From: an uncultured Burkholderiales bacterium
GTDB taxonomy: Bacteria > Pseudomonadota > Gammaproteobacteria > Burkholderiales > Burkholderiaceae_C
Assembly: GCA_945952065.1 (NCBI GenBank)
Contig: CAMFGY010000003.1
Location: forward strand, 124,001 to 188,000
Length of the DNA stretch: 64,000 nucleotides
Direction of reading: 5' to 3'
The position numbers and the translations under genes were made by a program. Below, piece after piece: positions 42,016 through 50,786 of this stretch (positions are counted from its first letter, which is position 1; the number at the start of each line of letters is the position of its first letter). Below the pieces are notes generated by a model. That model had not been told where the DNA came from and did no database searches. It saw only the letters and a list, made by a program, of their open reading frames with translations.

Positions 42016-44919
42016 ATGTTCAAGAAAACCAAGATCTGCACAGGGGTGCTGATCGCTTTGGGCGGTTTCTCCGCCCAAGTGCATGCGCAATCGCAAACCC
42101 TCGAGCGCATTGAAGTGACCGGTTCGCGGATCAAGTCCATCAATGTGGAGGCAGTCAGCCCTGTTGCTGTGATCAGCGACAAGGAAATCAAGGCGGATGG
42201 CGTTCGGAATACTGAAGCGCTGCTGAACAACCTGCCTCAGGTTTTCGCATCTCAGGGCGCCAACGTGGTGAACGGCTCGACCGGTACCGCAACGGTGAAC
42301 TTGCGCGGCCTGGGTGCTGACCGTACCCTGGTGCTGGTCAATGGCCGCCGTATGACCATGGGCAGCCCCAACAGCGTGGCCGCCGACATCAACCAAATTC
42401 CTGCCGGCCTGATTGAGCGAATCGAAGTCACCACCGGTGGTGGCTCCGCCGTTTATGGTTCCAGCGCCGTTGCCGGTGTGGTGAACTTTGTTTTGAAGGA
42501 TCGTTTTGAAGGCGTTCAGTTTGATCTGAACCACAGCTTCTTCAATCACAAGCAGCAAGGCACTGCTGGCGTGGCTGATCTGGTGAATGGACGCGCCGCC
42601 ACCAATCCAGCCGAGTTCAAGGTGCCGGGCAACAAGTCGGCCGACGGTAAGTCCACCGACTTCAGCGTCCTGATGGGCTCGAATTTTGCTGATAACAAGG
42701 GCAATGCAACCCTGTTCTTCAACTTCAAGAAGGACGATGCGCTGCTGCAATCTGAACGTGATTTCAGCGCTTGCTCGCTGAGTTCCAATGCCAAGGGCTT
42801 TGCCTGCGGTGGTTCGGGCACCAATGCAACTGGCCGGATTACCGATGTCAAGTCGGGCAAGGTGTACACCGTGGCCGATGCCAATGGCACGGTTCGCCCC
42901 TTTAACAATGCGACCGACCAGTACAACTTTGGCCCCTTGAACTACTATCAGCGCCCTTCAGAGCGCTATGGCTTCAATGCAACCGCCAAGTACGACCTGA
43001 ACGAAAATCACAAGGTCTATGGCGAGTTCTCGTTCCACGATGACTTGACTGTTGCTCAGATCGCTCCTGGCGGTGCTTTCGGCAGCGTGCATACGGTCAA
43101 GTTCGACAATCCTTTGCTGTCGCAAAGCTGGCGTGATGCCCTGGGCCTGCAAAAAGCAGGAGACACAGCCGACATCGTGCTGCAACGTCGTAACGTCGAG
43201 GGCGGCGGTCGTCAATCTGAGTTCCGCAATACATCGTTCCGCGAAGTGGTGGGCGTCAAGGGCGGACTGGGCAACTGGAACTACGACGCCTACTTGATCG
43301 CGGGCAAGGTGCTGTACTCGCAAAACGAGAAGAATTACTTCCTCTCGCCGCGTATTGACCAAGCCATGGACGTGGTCAACAACAAGGGCGTTGCTGAGTG
43401 CGCGAACCCCGCCGGTGGTTGCGTGCCTTACAACCCCTTCAAGCTGGGTGGCGTGACTCAGGCTCAGTTGGACTTCCTGCAGACGCCTGGTTTCCGCAAG
43501 GGTTCGACAGCCTTGAATGCGATGGGCCTGACGGTGGATACCGATCTGGGTGAATACGGTTTGAAGCTCCCAACCGCCAAGAATGGTATTGGCTTGGTTT
43601 TGGGCTTTGAAAACCGTCGTGAAGCATTGGCTTTGGACACCGACCCGGCAACCGCAGCCGGCCAACTGTCGGGATCCGGCGGCCCAACCAAAGGCTTGAA
43701 CGGTTCTTACAACGTCAAGGAGTATTTTGGCGAAGTTCGGATTCCTTTGATCGAAGGTCTGCCAATGGCTCACTTGTTGAGCTTGGACGGTTCCTACCGT
43801 CGCTCGGACTACAGCACGGGCAACAAGACCAACACTTATGGTCTGGGCCTTGGCTATGCGCCGATCAAGGAAGTGAAACTGCGTGCCAGCTATCAGCAAG
43901 CCGTTCGTGCGCCCAACTTGGTGGAACTGTTCACTGCGCAGGGCAACAATCTGTATGACAACGACGCAGATCCTTGCGCTGGCGCTATCGATCCCAAAAC
44001 GGGTGTGGTGGCAGGCGGCGCGACCGCAGCGCAGTGCAAGAACACTGGTGTGAGCGCCTCTCAGTACGGCAATATTCAGGACAGCCCTGCCGGCCAGTAC
44101 AACTATCTGTCGGGCGGCAACCCCGCGTTGAAGCCAGAGACGGCCAACAGTTTGACCTTGGGCGTGGTGGCGACACCGACTCGCGACCTGACGGTTTCTT
44201 TGGACTACTTCGACATCAAGGTGAAAGACACCGTCGGTATCGTCAGCCCTGTGACGACCTTGACCAAGTGCTTGGAAACCGGCGATTCCAAGTCCTGCAG
44301 CTTGATCACTCGCGACAAGTTGGGAACTTTGTGGCTCTTGCCTGAGGCTTCGATTGTCGGCACCAATCAGAACATTGGTACGCAGCGTACTTCTGGCTTG
44401 GACATCAAGGCTGACTACTCCTTGCGTATGTCCGAGTTGGGCCTGGTGAACTTCTCTTTGAATGGCACCTTGCTCCGTACTTTGGAAACTGAAGAAATCG
44501 TTGGTGACGGCAAGTACGACTGTGTTGGACTGTATGGACCCAACAAGTGCGGCACACCGAATCCTAAGTGGCGCCACAAGTTCCGTGCTGGTTGGGCGAC
44601 GCCTTGGGGCTTCGATGTGAGCGCTACATGGCGCTACTTCTCCGGCGTGACCCTGCAAGCCGCAACCGATCAGCCCCTGTTGAAGGCGAAGTACAACGAA
44701 GTCGACAAGACTTTGGCCGCACAGAGCTATCTGGATTTGTCCTTCAGCTACCGTGCCACCAAGGGTCTGACTTTGTCCGGCGGTATCAACAACCTGCTGG
44801 ATAAAGATCCACCAATCACCTCGCAGCTGGCGACAGGTGGTGGTAACGGCAACACCTATCCATCGGTGTATGACGCACTGGGCCGCAAGATCTTCTTGGG
44901 CGCTTCGTACAAGTTCTAA
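42016..44919 (+). CDS. TonB-dependent outer membrane receptor
   Basis: 967 residues. Signal peptide MFKKTKICTGVLIALGGFSAQVHA. The plug domain starts at LERIEVTGSRIKSINVEAVSPV, which may also contain the TonB box, and continues through VNLRGLGADRTLVLVNGRRM and IERIEVTTGGGSAVYGSSAVAGVVN. The large barrel ends in GASYKF. Length and wording match the big receptors of the Caulobacter/Xanthomonas/Burkholderiales type used for complex nutrients rather than classic siderophore receptors. The ligand is unknown. A strong terminator follows, then a hydroxylase-like gene and a private TonB-ExbBD set, suggesting a self-contained uptake island. Confidence 0.93.
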   Translation: MFKKTKICTGVLIALGGFSAQVHAQSQTLERIEVTGSRIKSINVEAVSPVAVISDKEIKADGVRNTEALLNNLPQVFASQGANVVNGSTGTATVNLRGLGADRTLVLVNGRRMTMGSPNSVAADINQIPAGLIERIEVTTGGGSAVYGSSAVAGVVNFVLKDRFEGVQFDLNHSFFNHKQQGTAGVADLVNGRAATNPAEFKVPGNKSADGKSTDFSVLMGSNFADNKGNATLFFNFKKDDALLQSERDFSACSLSSNAKGFACGGSGTNATGRITDVKSGKVYTVADANGTVRPFNNATDQYNFGPLNYYQRPSERYGFNATAKYDLNENHKVYGEFSFHDDLTVAQIAPGGAFGSVHTVKFDNPLLSQSWRDALGLQKAGDTADIVLQRRNVEGGGRQSEFRNTSFREVVGVKGGLGNWNYDAYLIAGKVLYSQNEKNYFLSPRIDQAMDVVNNKGVAECANPAGGCVPYNPFKLGGVTQAQLDFLQTPGFRKGSTALNAMGLTVDTDLGEYGLKLPTAKNGIGLVLGFENRREALALDTDPATAAGQLSGSGGPTKGLNGSYNVKEYFGEVRIPLIEGLPMAHLLSLDGSYRRSDYSTGNKTNTYGLGLGYAPIKEVKLRASYQQAVRAPNLVELFTAQGNNLYDNDADPCAGAIDPKTGVVAGGATAAQCKNTGVSASQYGNIQDSPAGQYNYLSGGNPALKPETANSLTLGVVATPTRDLTVSLDYFDIKVKDTVGIVSPVTTLTKCLETGDSKSCSLITRDKLGTLWLLPEASIVGTNQNIGTQRTSGLDIKADYSLRMSELGLVNFSLNGTLLRTLETEEIVGDGKYDCVGLYGPNKCGTPNPKWRHKFRAGWATPWGFDVSATWRYFSGVTLQAATDQPLLKAKYNEVDKTLAAQSYLDLSFSYRATKGLTLSGGINNLLDKDPPITSQLATGGGNGNTYPSVYDALGRKIFLGASYKF

Positions 44920-44941
44920 TACAGGACTCGTTTCTGCGATG

Positions 44942-44970
44942 AAAAGGCGAGCTACGGCTCGCCTTTTTTT
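44942..44970 (+). terminator. intrinsic terminator after the TonB-dependent receptor
   Basis: An 11-bp perfect stem, AAAAGGCGAGC with GCTCGCCTTTT, loop TACG, running into seven Ts. Confidence 0.93.
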
Positions 44971-45100
44971 GTATGAGGGGTGGCGGTTTTCTGATTTGCG
45001 GCGCTTGCCTGCGATGGCCTTCGCTTCGCTTTGCCGCAAATTGGGTAGATCGCTAATGCTCAGCCACAACGGTGTGGCAATTGTTATCGGTGTTTGAAAA

Positions 45101-46384
45101 ATGAATGCAGCACAGGAACTTCAACAGCACTTGGTGCAAGCGCAACAGGCGTTTAAGTCAGGGCAGTTGCAACAAGCCGTCAGACTCTGGCAGCAGGTGC
45201 TTGCCGCTGACCCGAACAACTTGACTGCGCTGAATATGCTGGGCGAGATTGCATTTCGATCCGGCGACTTGATGCAGGCCAAAGTCTTGTTGGAACGATT
45301 GACTCAGGCGGATGGTAAGGATTCTCAGCAATGGGTGAACCTGGCTCTGGTGCATCAGGGTCTCAAGGATGAAGCGGGAGAGGAGCAAGCACTGTTTCGT
45401 GCGCTTTGTGTTGCTCCCAATGATTTGTTGGCCTTGATCCTGCGAGCCGACTTGCTGGAGCGCCAAGGAAAAATGCACCAAGCTGCCAAGGCCCATTCGA
45501 TGGTCATCGGTGCGGCGCCTCCTATGGAGAGCTTGAATCCAAGTTTGCGGCCAGCGGTGGCCAAATCTATGGAGTTCAAAGAACGGCATGACAAGGAGTT
45601 TGGTGAATTTCTGGATCAGAAGCTGGCAGCGGTTTACAAGAACTTCGGTGCCAGCGAACTGAGTCGATTCAAAGACTCTGTCGACATCATGTTGGGTCGT
45701 AAGCGTCGCTTTGATTCCTTGCCGGCGATCTACTATTTCCCCAACCTTGCGCCGATCGAGTTCTTTGAGCGCGATGAGTTCCCTTGGTTGGAGGCGTTGG
45801 AGAGCGCAACCGATTCGATCAGGACCGAATTCCTTGCAGTGCATGCGGAGCAAGTCGGCTTTGCACCCTATTTGAACTATCCCGATGATGTGGAGAAGCA
45901 TCAATTCGCAGAATTGAACAAGTCGCTGCAATGGAGTGCTTTCCACTTGTACGAGAGTGGAAAACGGGTGGAGCGCAATGCTGCCAAATGCCCTTTGACC
46001 ATCCAGGCTTTGGATGCATGCCCTCAGCCGCAGCAAGCCGGCCGAACACCTACGGCGATGTTTTCATTGCTCAAACCGAAAACGCATATTCCGCCGCACG
46101 TTGGCGTCACGAATGCCCGACTGGTTACTCATTTGCCCTTGATCGTCCCTGATCACTGCGGTTTCAGGGTTGGCAACAAGACACGTGAGTGGGTTCCTGG
46201 AAAAGCCTGGGTCTTTGACGACACCATAGAGCACGAAGCTTGGAATCAAAGCGATGAGCTCAGGGTAGTCCTGATTTTCGATGTGTGGCATCCTCACTTG
46301 ACGACGGCTGAGCGCGCCCTGATCAGCGCTATGGCGGGTGCATTCGAAGACTTCTCGAGTGAGTCGGGGCAATTTGAACTCTGA
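45101..46384 (+). CDS. TPR / aspartyl-asparaginyl beta-hydroxylase-domain protein
   Basis: 427 residues. Residues ~5-135 are TPR-like repeats (AQQAFKSGQLQQAVRLWQQVLAADPNNLTALNMLGEIAF and onward). The C-terminal ~200 residues match the AspH fold: PPHVGVTN with Fe ligand His333, EHEAWN with His378, and Arg388 (ELRVVLIFDVWHP) for 2-oxoglutarate. Such enzymes hydroxylate Asp or Asn side chains in proteins. No signal peptide is seen, so it should be cytoplasmic. It lies between the receptor and tonB. Similar hydroxylase genes accompany large TonB-dependent receptors in other proteobacteria (family knowledge), but the substrate is not known. Confidence 0.85.
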   Translation: MNAAQELQQHLVQAQQAFKSGQLQQAVRLWQQVLAADPNNLTALNMLGEIAFRSGDLMQAKVLLERLTQADGKDSQQWVNLALVHQGLKDEAGEEQALFRALCVAPNDLLALILRADLLERQGKMHQAAKAHSMVIGAAPPMESLNPSLRPAVAKSMEFKERHDKEFGEFLDQKLAAVYKNFGASELSRFKDSVDIMLGRKRRFDSLPAIYYFPNLAPIEFFERDEFPWLEALESATDSIRTEFLAVHAEQVGFAPYLNYPDDVEKHQFAELNKSLQWSAFHLYESGKRVERNAAKCPLTIQALDACPQPQQAGRTPTAMFSLLKPKTHIPPHVGVTNARLVTHLPLIVPDHCGFRVGNKTREWVPGKAWVFDDTIEHEAWNQSDELRVVLIFDVWHPHLTTAERALISAMAGAFEDFSSESGQFEL

Positions 46385-46824
46385 GCGGGCGAAGGGCTTC
46401 TTGCTTCGTAACCGTCTACCGCCAGCACGTTAAGTAGAGTGACATCCTGGTGAAAACCCTAGTGCCCCGCAGGCGACTGACCGTACTGATACCAGTAAAA
46501 TACCAGAGTCAAAGATGCGGAGAAACCGTCTCGTAACTTTGTCTGTCACCCTGTGGCGCATCGGGAAATCCCCATGATCGAGTGGCTTTGGAACTCGTTT
46601 ATGATCCGGGGCGCTGAAGTTTTGGGTCCTGCGTTGCAAGCTGCGCGTAAGGTCTGAGGCGTTGGCGTGGCCCGCGGCCTAAAGCTGTCGGGCATTTTTG
46701 TTTGATGGACGTGACTTGTGTCTTCGGGCGCTTGTTACGGTAGGTTCGAGACGGGCGCTGCGCAGGGTTGAATGGCCCGACGTGTCTTGATGAAAGAATT
46801 TCGCAGTCTTAAGAAGGAGCGCGC
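46385..46824. other. 440-bp intergenic region, possible unannotated transcript
   Basis: No coding frame is convincing. TATGAT at 46600-46605 is a good -10 match without a clear -35. About 70-100 bases further there is a short GCCCG...CGGGC stem followed by ATTTTTGTTT (about 46670-46703), which resembles a weak terminator. Together they could bracket a small RNA of ~90 bases. The rest should contain the tonB promoter. Confidence 0.3.
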
Positions 46825-47478
46825 ATGAACTTTGCGCAGGAGAAGAACGGCTCGTCACGCTTCATGGGTTTCGGCATCGTGGTGCTGATTCACGTGGTGG
46901 TCGTGTGGGCTCTTGCGACGGGCTTGGCGAGAAAAATCGTCGTCGCCGTTGCTGGACCGATTGAAACCAAGGTGATCGAAGAGAAGGTCAAGCCGCCGCC
47001 ACCGCCCGAGAAGGTTGTGCCGCCTCCGCCCGACCTGAAGGCTCCGCCGCCACCTTTCGTGCCACCGCCTGAGTTCCAGGTGACCGCCCCGCCGCCGCCT
47101 TTGGCTACGCCAATCGCTTCGACGCAAGTGGCGCCTCCGGCTCAGCCGGCTAAGGCGGCGCCGCCGCCCGCAGTCGCAGCGCCACCGGCACCTCCAGCGC
47201 CTCCACGTACAGGCCCTACCAAAGCTGGTATCGCTTGCACCAAGATGGCCAAGCCTGAAATGCCATCGGTGAACTGGAGTGGTGAAGCTCTGTTCAAGGC
47301 CACGGCCACAGTGAAGGCCGGTCGTGTGGTGGATGTGAGCATCGCCAGTTTGCGTGGCGGTGTGGACCGCAAGGCGCTGCGCGCTTTGTCTGCCGCCATT
47401 GAAACGACGATGCGTGAGGGCTACGAGTGCCCTGGCGACTGGGTGATCGAGCAGGAATTCCAATTCCGTATCGACTGA
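46825..47478 (+). CDS. tonB: energy transducer TonB
   Basis: 217 residues. One N-terminal membrane helix carries the conserved His (GIVVLIHVVVVWALATG). A long Pro-rich periplasmic spacer follows (VKPPPPPEKVVPPPPDL and PPAPPAPP runs, ~50-130). The C-terminal TonB domain (~140-217) contains KATATVKAGRVVDVSIAS and ends EFQFRID. Two Cys in the C-terminal domain (IACTK, YECPG) may form a disulfide. AAGGAG precedes the start. With the next three genes it forms a complete TonB-ExbB-ExbD motor, presumably for the receptor at 42016. Confidence 0.93.
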   Translation: MNFAQEKNGSSRFMGFGIVVLIHVVVVWALATGLARKIVVAVAGPIETKVIEEKVKPPPPPEKVVPPPPDLKAPPPPFVPPPEFQVTAPPPPLATPIASTQVAPPAQPAKAAPPPAVAAPPAPPAPPRTGPTKAGIACTKMAKPEMPSVNWSGEALFKATATVKAGRVVDVSIASLRGGVDRKALRALSAAIETTMREGYECPGDWVIEQEFQFRID

Positions 47479-47577
47479 TCACTTTCGCCTCAAGATTTTT
47501 CAAACACGGGGCCGGGCAACAAGCCTGGTCTCCTTTCTCTTAATCTGTTCCAGTTTTCTTCCGCAGGAGTTGACTCC

Positions 47578-48417
47578 ATGATCTCTCGTATTTCCGGCCT
47601 GATCGCCGCAGTTGCTTTCGCTGCCTCTCTGGCAATCTCGCCTGCTCAAGCTCAAGAAGCCAAGCCTGCTGACGCAGTTGCTTCGGCTCCCGCTGACGCT
47701 GCACCTGCTGATGCGCCCGCTCCGGTCGCTGCTGCGGCTCCCAAGTCCACCGACAATCCCTATGGCCTGAAGGCCATGCTGGATCACGGCGATGCCGTGT
47801 CCAAGAGCGTGTTGGCCTTGCTGGTCATCATGTCGATGGGCAGCTGGTACATCCTGATCACCAAGCTGTGGGACACCCAAAAGCTGGCCAACGAAGCCAA
47901 GACCGTGCGCGCCACCTTCTTCAAGAAGGCCAGCTTGGCTGAAGGCATCAAGGGCCTGAGCGAAGGCAGCGCCTTCCGTTTCATCGCTGCCAGCGCTGTC
48001 GAGGCCTCTGAGCACCATGAAGGCGCTCTGACCGAGAACATCGACCACAACACCTGGGTGACCATGAACATCGATCGCTCGGTTGCTGAGGTGCAAGCCC
48101 GCGTTCAAACCGGCCTGGGCTTCCTGGCAACCGTGGGTTCGACTTCTCCCTTCATCGGCTTGTTCGGTACCGTGTGGGGTATTCTGCAAGCGCTGACCGC
48201 CATCGGTGTTGCTGGTCAAGCTTCGATTGACAAGGTGGCAGGCCCTGTGGGTGAAGCGCTGATCATGACCGCTATCGGTCTGGGCGTGGCTGTTCCTGCC
48301 GTGTTGGGCTACAACTGGCTGGTGAACCGTAACAAGTCTGTCATCGGCCAAGTGCGCGCTTTCGCAGGTGACCTGCACGGCGTGCTGATGGGCAACCGTC
48401 AAGTTGCTAAGCGCTAA
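47578..48417 (+). CDS. exbB: MotA/TolQ/ExbB proton channel protein
   Basis: 279 residues. A cleavable signal and an Ala/Pro-rich periplasmic stretch (~25-60) precede three membrane helices: SVLALLVIMSMGSWYILI, FLATVGSTSPFIGLFGTVWGILQAL and ALIMTAIGLGVAVPAVLGYNWLV. The N-terminal extension is typical of long-form ExbB. ExbB pentamers hold ExbD dimers and pass protons to drive TonB. It is 100 bp after tonB and 27 bp before the first exbD. Confidence 0.94.
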   Translation: MISRISGLIAAVAFAASLAISPAQAQEAKPADAVASAPADAAPADAPAPVAAAAPKSTDNPYGLKAMLDHGDAVSKSVLALLVIMSMGSWYILITKLWDTQKLANEAKTVRATFFKKASLAEGIKGLSEGSAFRFIAASAVEASEHHEGALTENIDHNTWVTMNIDRSVAEVQARVQTGLGFLATVGSTSPFIGLFGTVWGILQALTAIGVAGQASIDKVAGPVGEALIMTAIGLGVAVPAVLGYNWLVNRNKSVIGQVRAFAGDLHGVLMGNRQVAKR

Positions 48418-48443
48418 GCAGCGCTCAGTCCGGAGAACCCATT

Positions 48444-48872
48444 ATGGGAATGAACGTCGGATCTTCTTCCGGCGATGATGAAGTGGTCTCAACCATCAAC
48501 ACCACGCCCCTCGTGGACGTGATGTTGGTGCTGTTGATCATCTTTCTCATCACCATTCCGGCTGTGATCAACTCGGTGAAATTGGACCTCCCCAAGGAGA
48601 CCAATGTGCCGCGTGTCACCAAGCCGGAGAATATTGAACTTTCCGTGACCCGGGATGGCGAGATTTACTGGAACACGACCTCGGTGCCCGATGTCGATGC
48701 GCTGGTGAAGCGTCTGGGCAAGGTGGCTGTGTTGAATCCTCAGCCTGAAGTCCATGTGCGCGGCGACGACAAGGCGCGTTACGAGTCCGTCGGACGTGTG
48801 GTTTACGCCTGTCAGCGTGCTGGCATCATGAAGGTCAGCTTTGTCACCCAGCCGCCCGAGCGTGGTGGTTGA
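48444..48872 (+). CDS. exbD: ExbD biopolymer transport protein (first copy)
   Basis: 142 residues. One membrane helix with the proton-carrying Asp (NTTPLVDVMLVLLIIFLITI), then a periplasmic domain. The N-terminal start MGMNVGSSSGDD is nearly identical to the next gene, showing a local duplication. It probably forms hetero- or homodimers inside the ExbB ring. Confidence 0.93.
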   Translation: MGMNVGSSSGDDEVVSTINTTPLVDVMLVLLIIFLITIPAVINSVKLDLPKETNVPRVTKPENIELSVTRDGEIYWNTTSVPDVDALVKRLGKVAVLNPQPEVHVRGDDKARYESVGRVVYACQRAGIMKVSFVTQPPERGG

Positions 48873-48891
48873 GGCGACGAGGAGATAAGAC

Positions 48892-49323
48892 ATGGGAATG
48901 AATGTTGGCAGTTCGTCCGGTGGAGACGAACCCGAAGTGATGATGGACGTCAATACGACGCCCTTGATCGACGTGATGTTGGTGCTGATCGTGATGTTGA
49001 TCATCACGATTCCTATCCAGTTGCACTCGGTGAATCTGGATATGCCTCCTCCGAGCAATCAACAGCCGGAAAAAGAGCCTGTGACGCATGAAGTCTTCAT
49101 CGACTTCGACGGCACGGTCAGCTGGGATGGCGTGGCTCTGCCCAATCAGGCCGCTGTTGAAGCCAAGCTGATGGAAGTGGCCGCCGAGCCGGATCAGTCC
49201 GAAGTGCACATCAAGCCGAACAAACTGGCTGAGTATGGCGCCGTGGCTGCGGTCATGGCTGCTGCGCAGCGTTTGGGCGTCAAGAAGATGGGCATGGTCG
49301 GTAACGAGCAGTACGTCAAGTGA
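48892..49323 (+). CDS. exbD2: ExbD biopolymer transport protein (second copy)
   Basis: 143 residues. The helix NTTPLIDVMLVLIVMLIITI has the same critical Asp as the first copy. The periplasmic parts differ (here VAAEPDQSEVHIKPNKLAEYGAVAAVMAAAQRLG). It is 19 bp after the first copy. Two ExbD proteins per operon are common in TonB systems of Xanthomonas and Burkholderiales. A strong terminator follows 17 bp past the stop. Confidence 0.93.
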   Translation: MGMNVGSSSGGDEPEVMMDVNTTPLIDVMLVLIVMLIITIPIQLHSVNLDMPPPSNQQPEKEPVTHEVFIDFDGTVSWDGVALPNQAAVEAKLMEVAAEPDQSEVHIKPNKLAEYGAVAAVMAAAQRLGVKKMGMVGNEQYVK

Positions 49324-49340
49324 CGCTTTGAGGAAAGACG

Positions 49341-49374
49341 AACGCGCTGCCCGCAAGGGCTGCGCGTTTTTTTT
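49341..49374 (+). terminator. intrinsic terminator between exbD2 and the TPR gene
   Basis: AACGCGC-T-GCCC with GGGC-T-GCGCGTT, loop GCAA, one T-T mismatch, followed by eight Ts in total. It should separate the following TPR gene or reduce its expression relative to the motor genes. Confidence 0.93.
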
Positions 49375-49401
49375 CGTGAAATTCGAAGGAAAGAAGACAT
49401 C

Positions 49402-50655
49402 ATGAAGTTGAGAACGCTGGCCTCAGTCGCAATTGGCGCTGCGGCGTTTGCCTTGGGTACCGCTCCCAATGGTGAGATCGGTTTCACGCAAGCCCATGCG
49501 CAGGCTGAGGGTGTGCGTCCTGAAGTGGGCAAGCACCTGAAGGATGCGGGTGCTCTGATCAAGGCGCAGAAATACAAAGAAGCGCTGGCCAAGGTGCGTG
49601 ATGCCGAAGCCGTCGGTGGCCGCAATGCCACGGAGAACTACACCATTGAAGGCATGCGCATGGCTGCAGCTTCGGGTGCGGGTGATGCGGACTCCATGGT
49701 CAAGGCCTTCGAAGCCATGAAGGCCAGCGGCAAGCTGGCTCAGCCAGAACAACTGCGCATGATCGAAGGCATCGCCGGCACCTATCTGCGCAACAAAGAC
49801 AATGCCAAGGCTTTGAGCTGGGCCCAGCGTTACTTCAAGGAAGGCGGCAACAGCGCCACCATGAAGACGGTGCTGACAAATGCGCAATTCTTGTCTGGCG
49901 ATATGACGGCCATCATCAAGGACACCAGCGAAGACATCGCTGCTGATGAAAAGGCCGGCCGCACGCCTTCGCGTGACAAGCTGAACCTGCTGCTGAGTGC
50001 TGCGCAGAAGAAGGGCGACGGCAATGCAGAAAGCCTGGCTGTTGAGAAGCTGCTGAACTACTACCCCAGCAAAGAACTCTGGACCCAGGTGTTGGGCGGT
50101 CTGCAAGCCAAGAAGGGTTTCTCGGATCGTTTCGGTCTGGATGTCTACCGCTTGAAGCTGGCGACCGGCAATTTGAAGGACGCCAACGACTACATGGAAA
50201 TGGCGCAGCTGGCTGCACAAGCGGGCTATCCTGAAGAAGGCAAGATGGTGGTTGACAAGGGTCTGGCCGCAGGTATCTTGGGGCAGGGTGCCGAGGGCGC
50301 GCGTCACAAGCGTTTGCAAGACTTGATGACCAAGCGCATTGCCGAAGCCAAGGCGGCACTGCCTGAGGCTGAAAAGGCTGCGCAAGCGTCCAAGAATGGT
50401 GATCTGCTGGTGCCGCTGGGCCTGGCGTATGCCTTCCGTGGCGAAGCGGCCAAGGGCGCAAAGCTGATCGAAGAAGGCATTGCCAAAGACTCCTTGAAGC
50501 GTCCTGAAGATGCCAAGCTCTACCTGGGTCTGGCGCAGTCCATGGCTGGCGAAAACGCCAAGGCCTTGGCGACCTGGAAGACGGTCAAGGGCGGCGAGGG
50601 CGCAGGTGATTTGGCTCGCCTGTGGAGCTTGCATACTCGCAGCGCCAAGCGCTGA
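49402..50655 (+). CDS. periplasmic tetratricopeptide-repeat protein linked to the TonB motor
   Basis: 417 residues with a signal peptide (LASVAIGAAAFALGTAPNG...AHAQA). The mature protein is almost all helical repeats, e.g. VGKHLKDAGALIKAQKYKEALAKVRDAEAV at the N-terminus and LAYAFRGEAAKGAKLIEEGIAKD near the C-terminus. TPR proteins are found beside other TonB-ExbB-ExbD sets, such as the Vibrio TonB3 system, where an accessory periplasmic role is suspected. A terminator sits just before it, so expression is probably lower or from its own promoter. Exact function unknown. Confidence 0.8.
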   Translation: MKLRTLASVAIGAAAFALGTAPNGEIGFTQAHAQAEGVRPEVGKHLKDAGALIKAQKYKEALAKVRDAEAVGGRNATENYTIEGMRMAAASGAGDADSMVKAFEAMKASGKLAQPEQLRMIEGIAGTYLRNKDNAKALSWAQRYFKEGGNSATMKTVLTNAQFLSGDMTAIIKDTSEDIAADEKAGRTPSRDKLNLLLSAAQKKGDGNAESLAVEKLLNYYPSKELWTQVLGGLQAKKGFSDRFGLDVYRLKLATGNLKDANDYMEMAQLAAQAGYPEEGKMVVDKGLAAGILGQGAEGARHKRLQDLMTKRIAEAKAALPEAEKAAQASKNGDLLVPLGLAYAFRGEAAKGAKLIEEGIAKDSLKRPEDAKLYLGLAQSMAGENAKALATWKTVKGGEGAGDLARLWSLHTRSAKR

Positions 50656-50726
50656 ATGTGATCAAGCCAAGGCCCTCAGACCTTGGCTTGATTCGCTGGG
50701 ATAGATCAGCCAATCTGCCCCTGTAC

Positions 50727-50762
50727 AAAAAAGGGCCTCGACTCACGTCGAGGCCCTTTTTC
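50727..50762. terminator. bidirectional intrinsic terminator
   Basis: GGGCCTCGAC-TCAC-GTCGAGGCCC flanked by A- and T-runs on both sides (AAAAAA before, TTTTT after). It serves the TPR gene (+) and the convergent SDR gene (-). Confidence 0.92.
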
Positions 50763-50786
50763 ATTGCTTTGGGAAGGTTCGCTGCT

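Noticed and set aside
42958-45069. A 703-codon minus-strand frame opposite the TonB-dependent receptor
   Set aside because: The receptor frame has a signal peptide, plug and terminal Phe. The antisense frame runs through the downstream terminator and has no recognisable domain.
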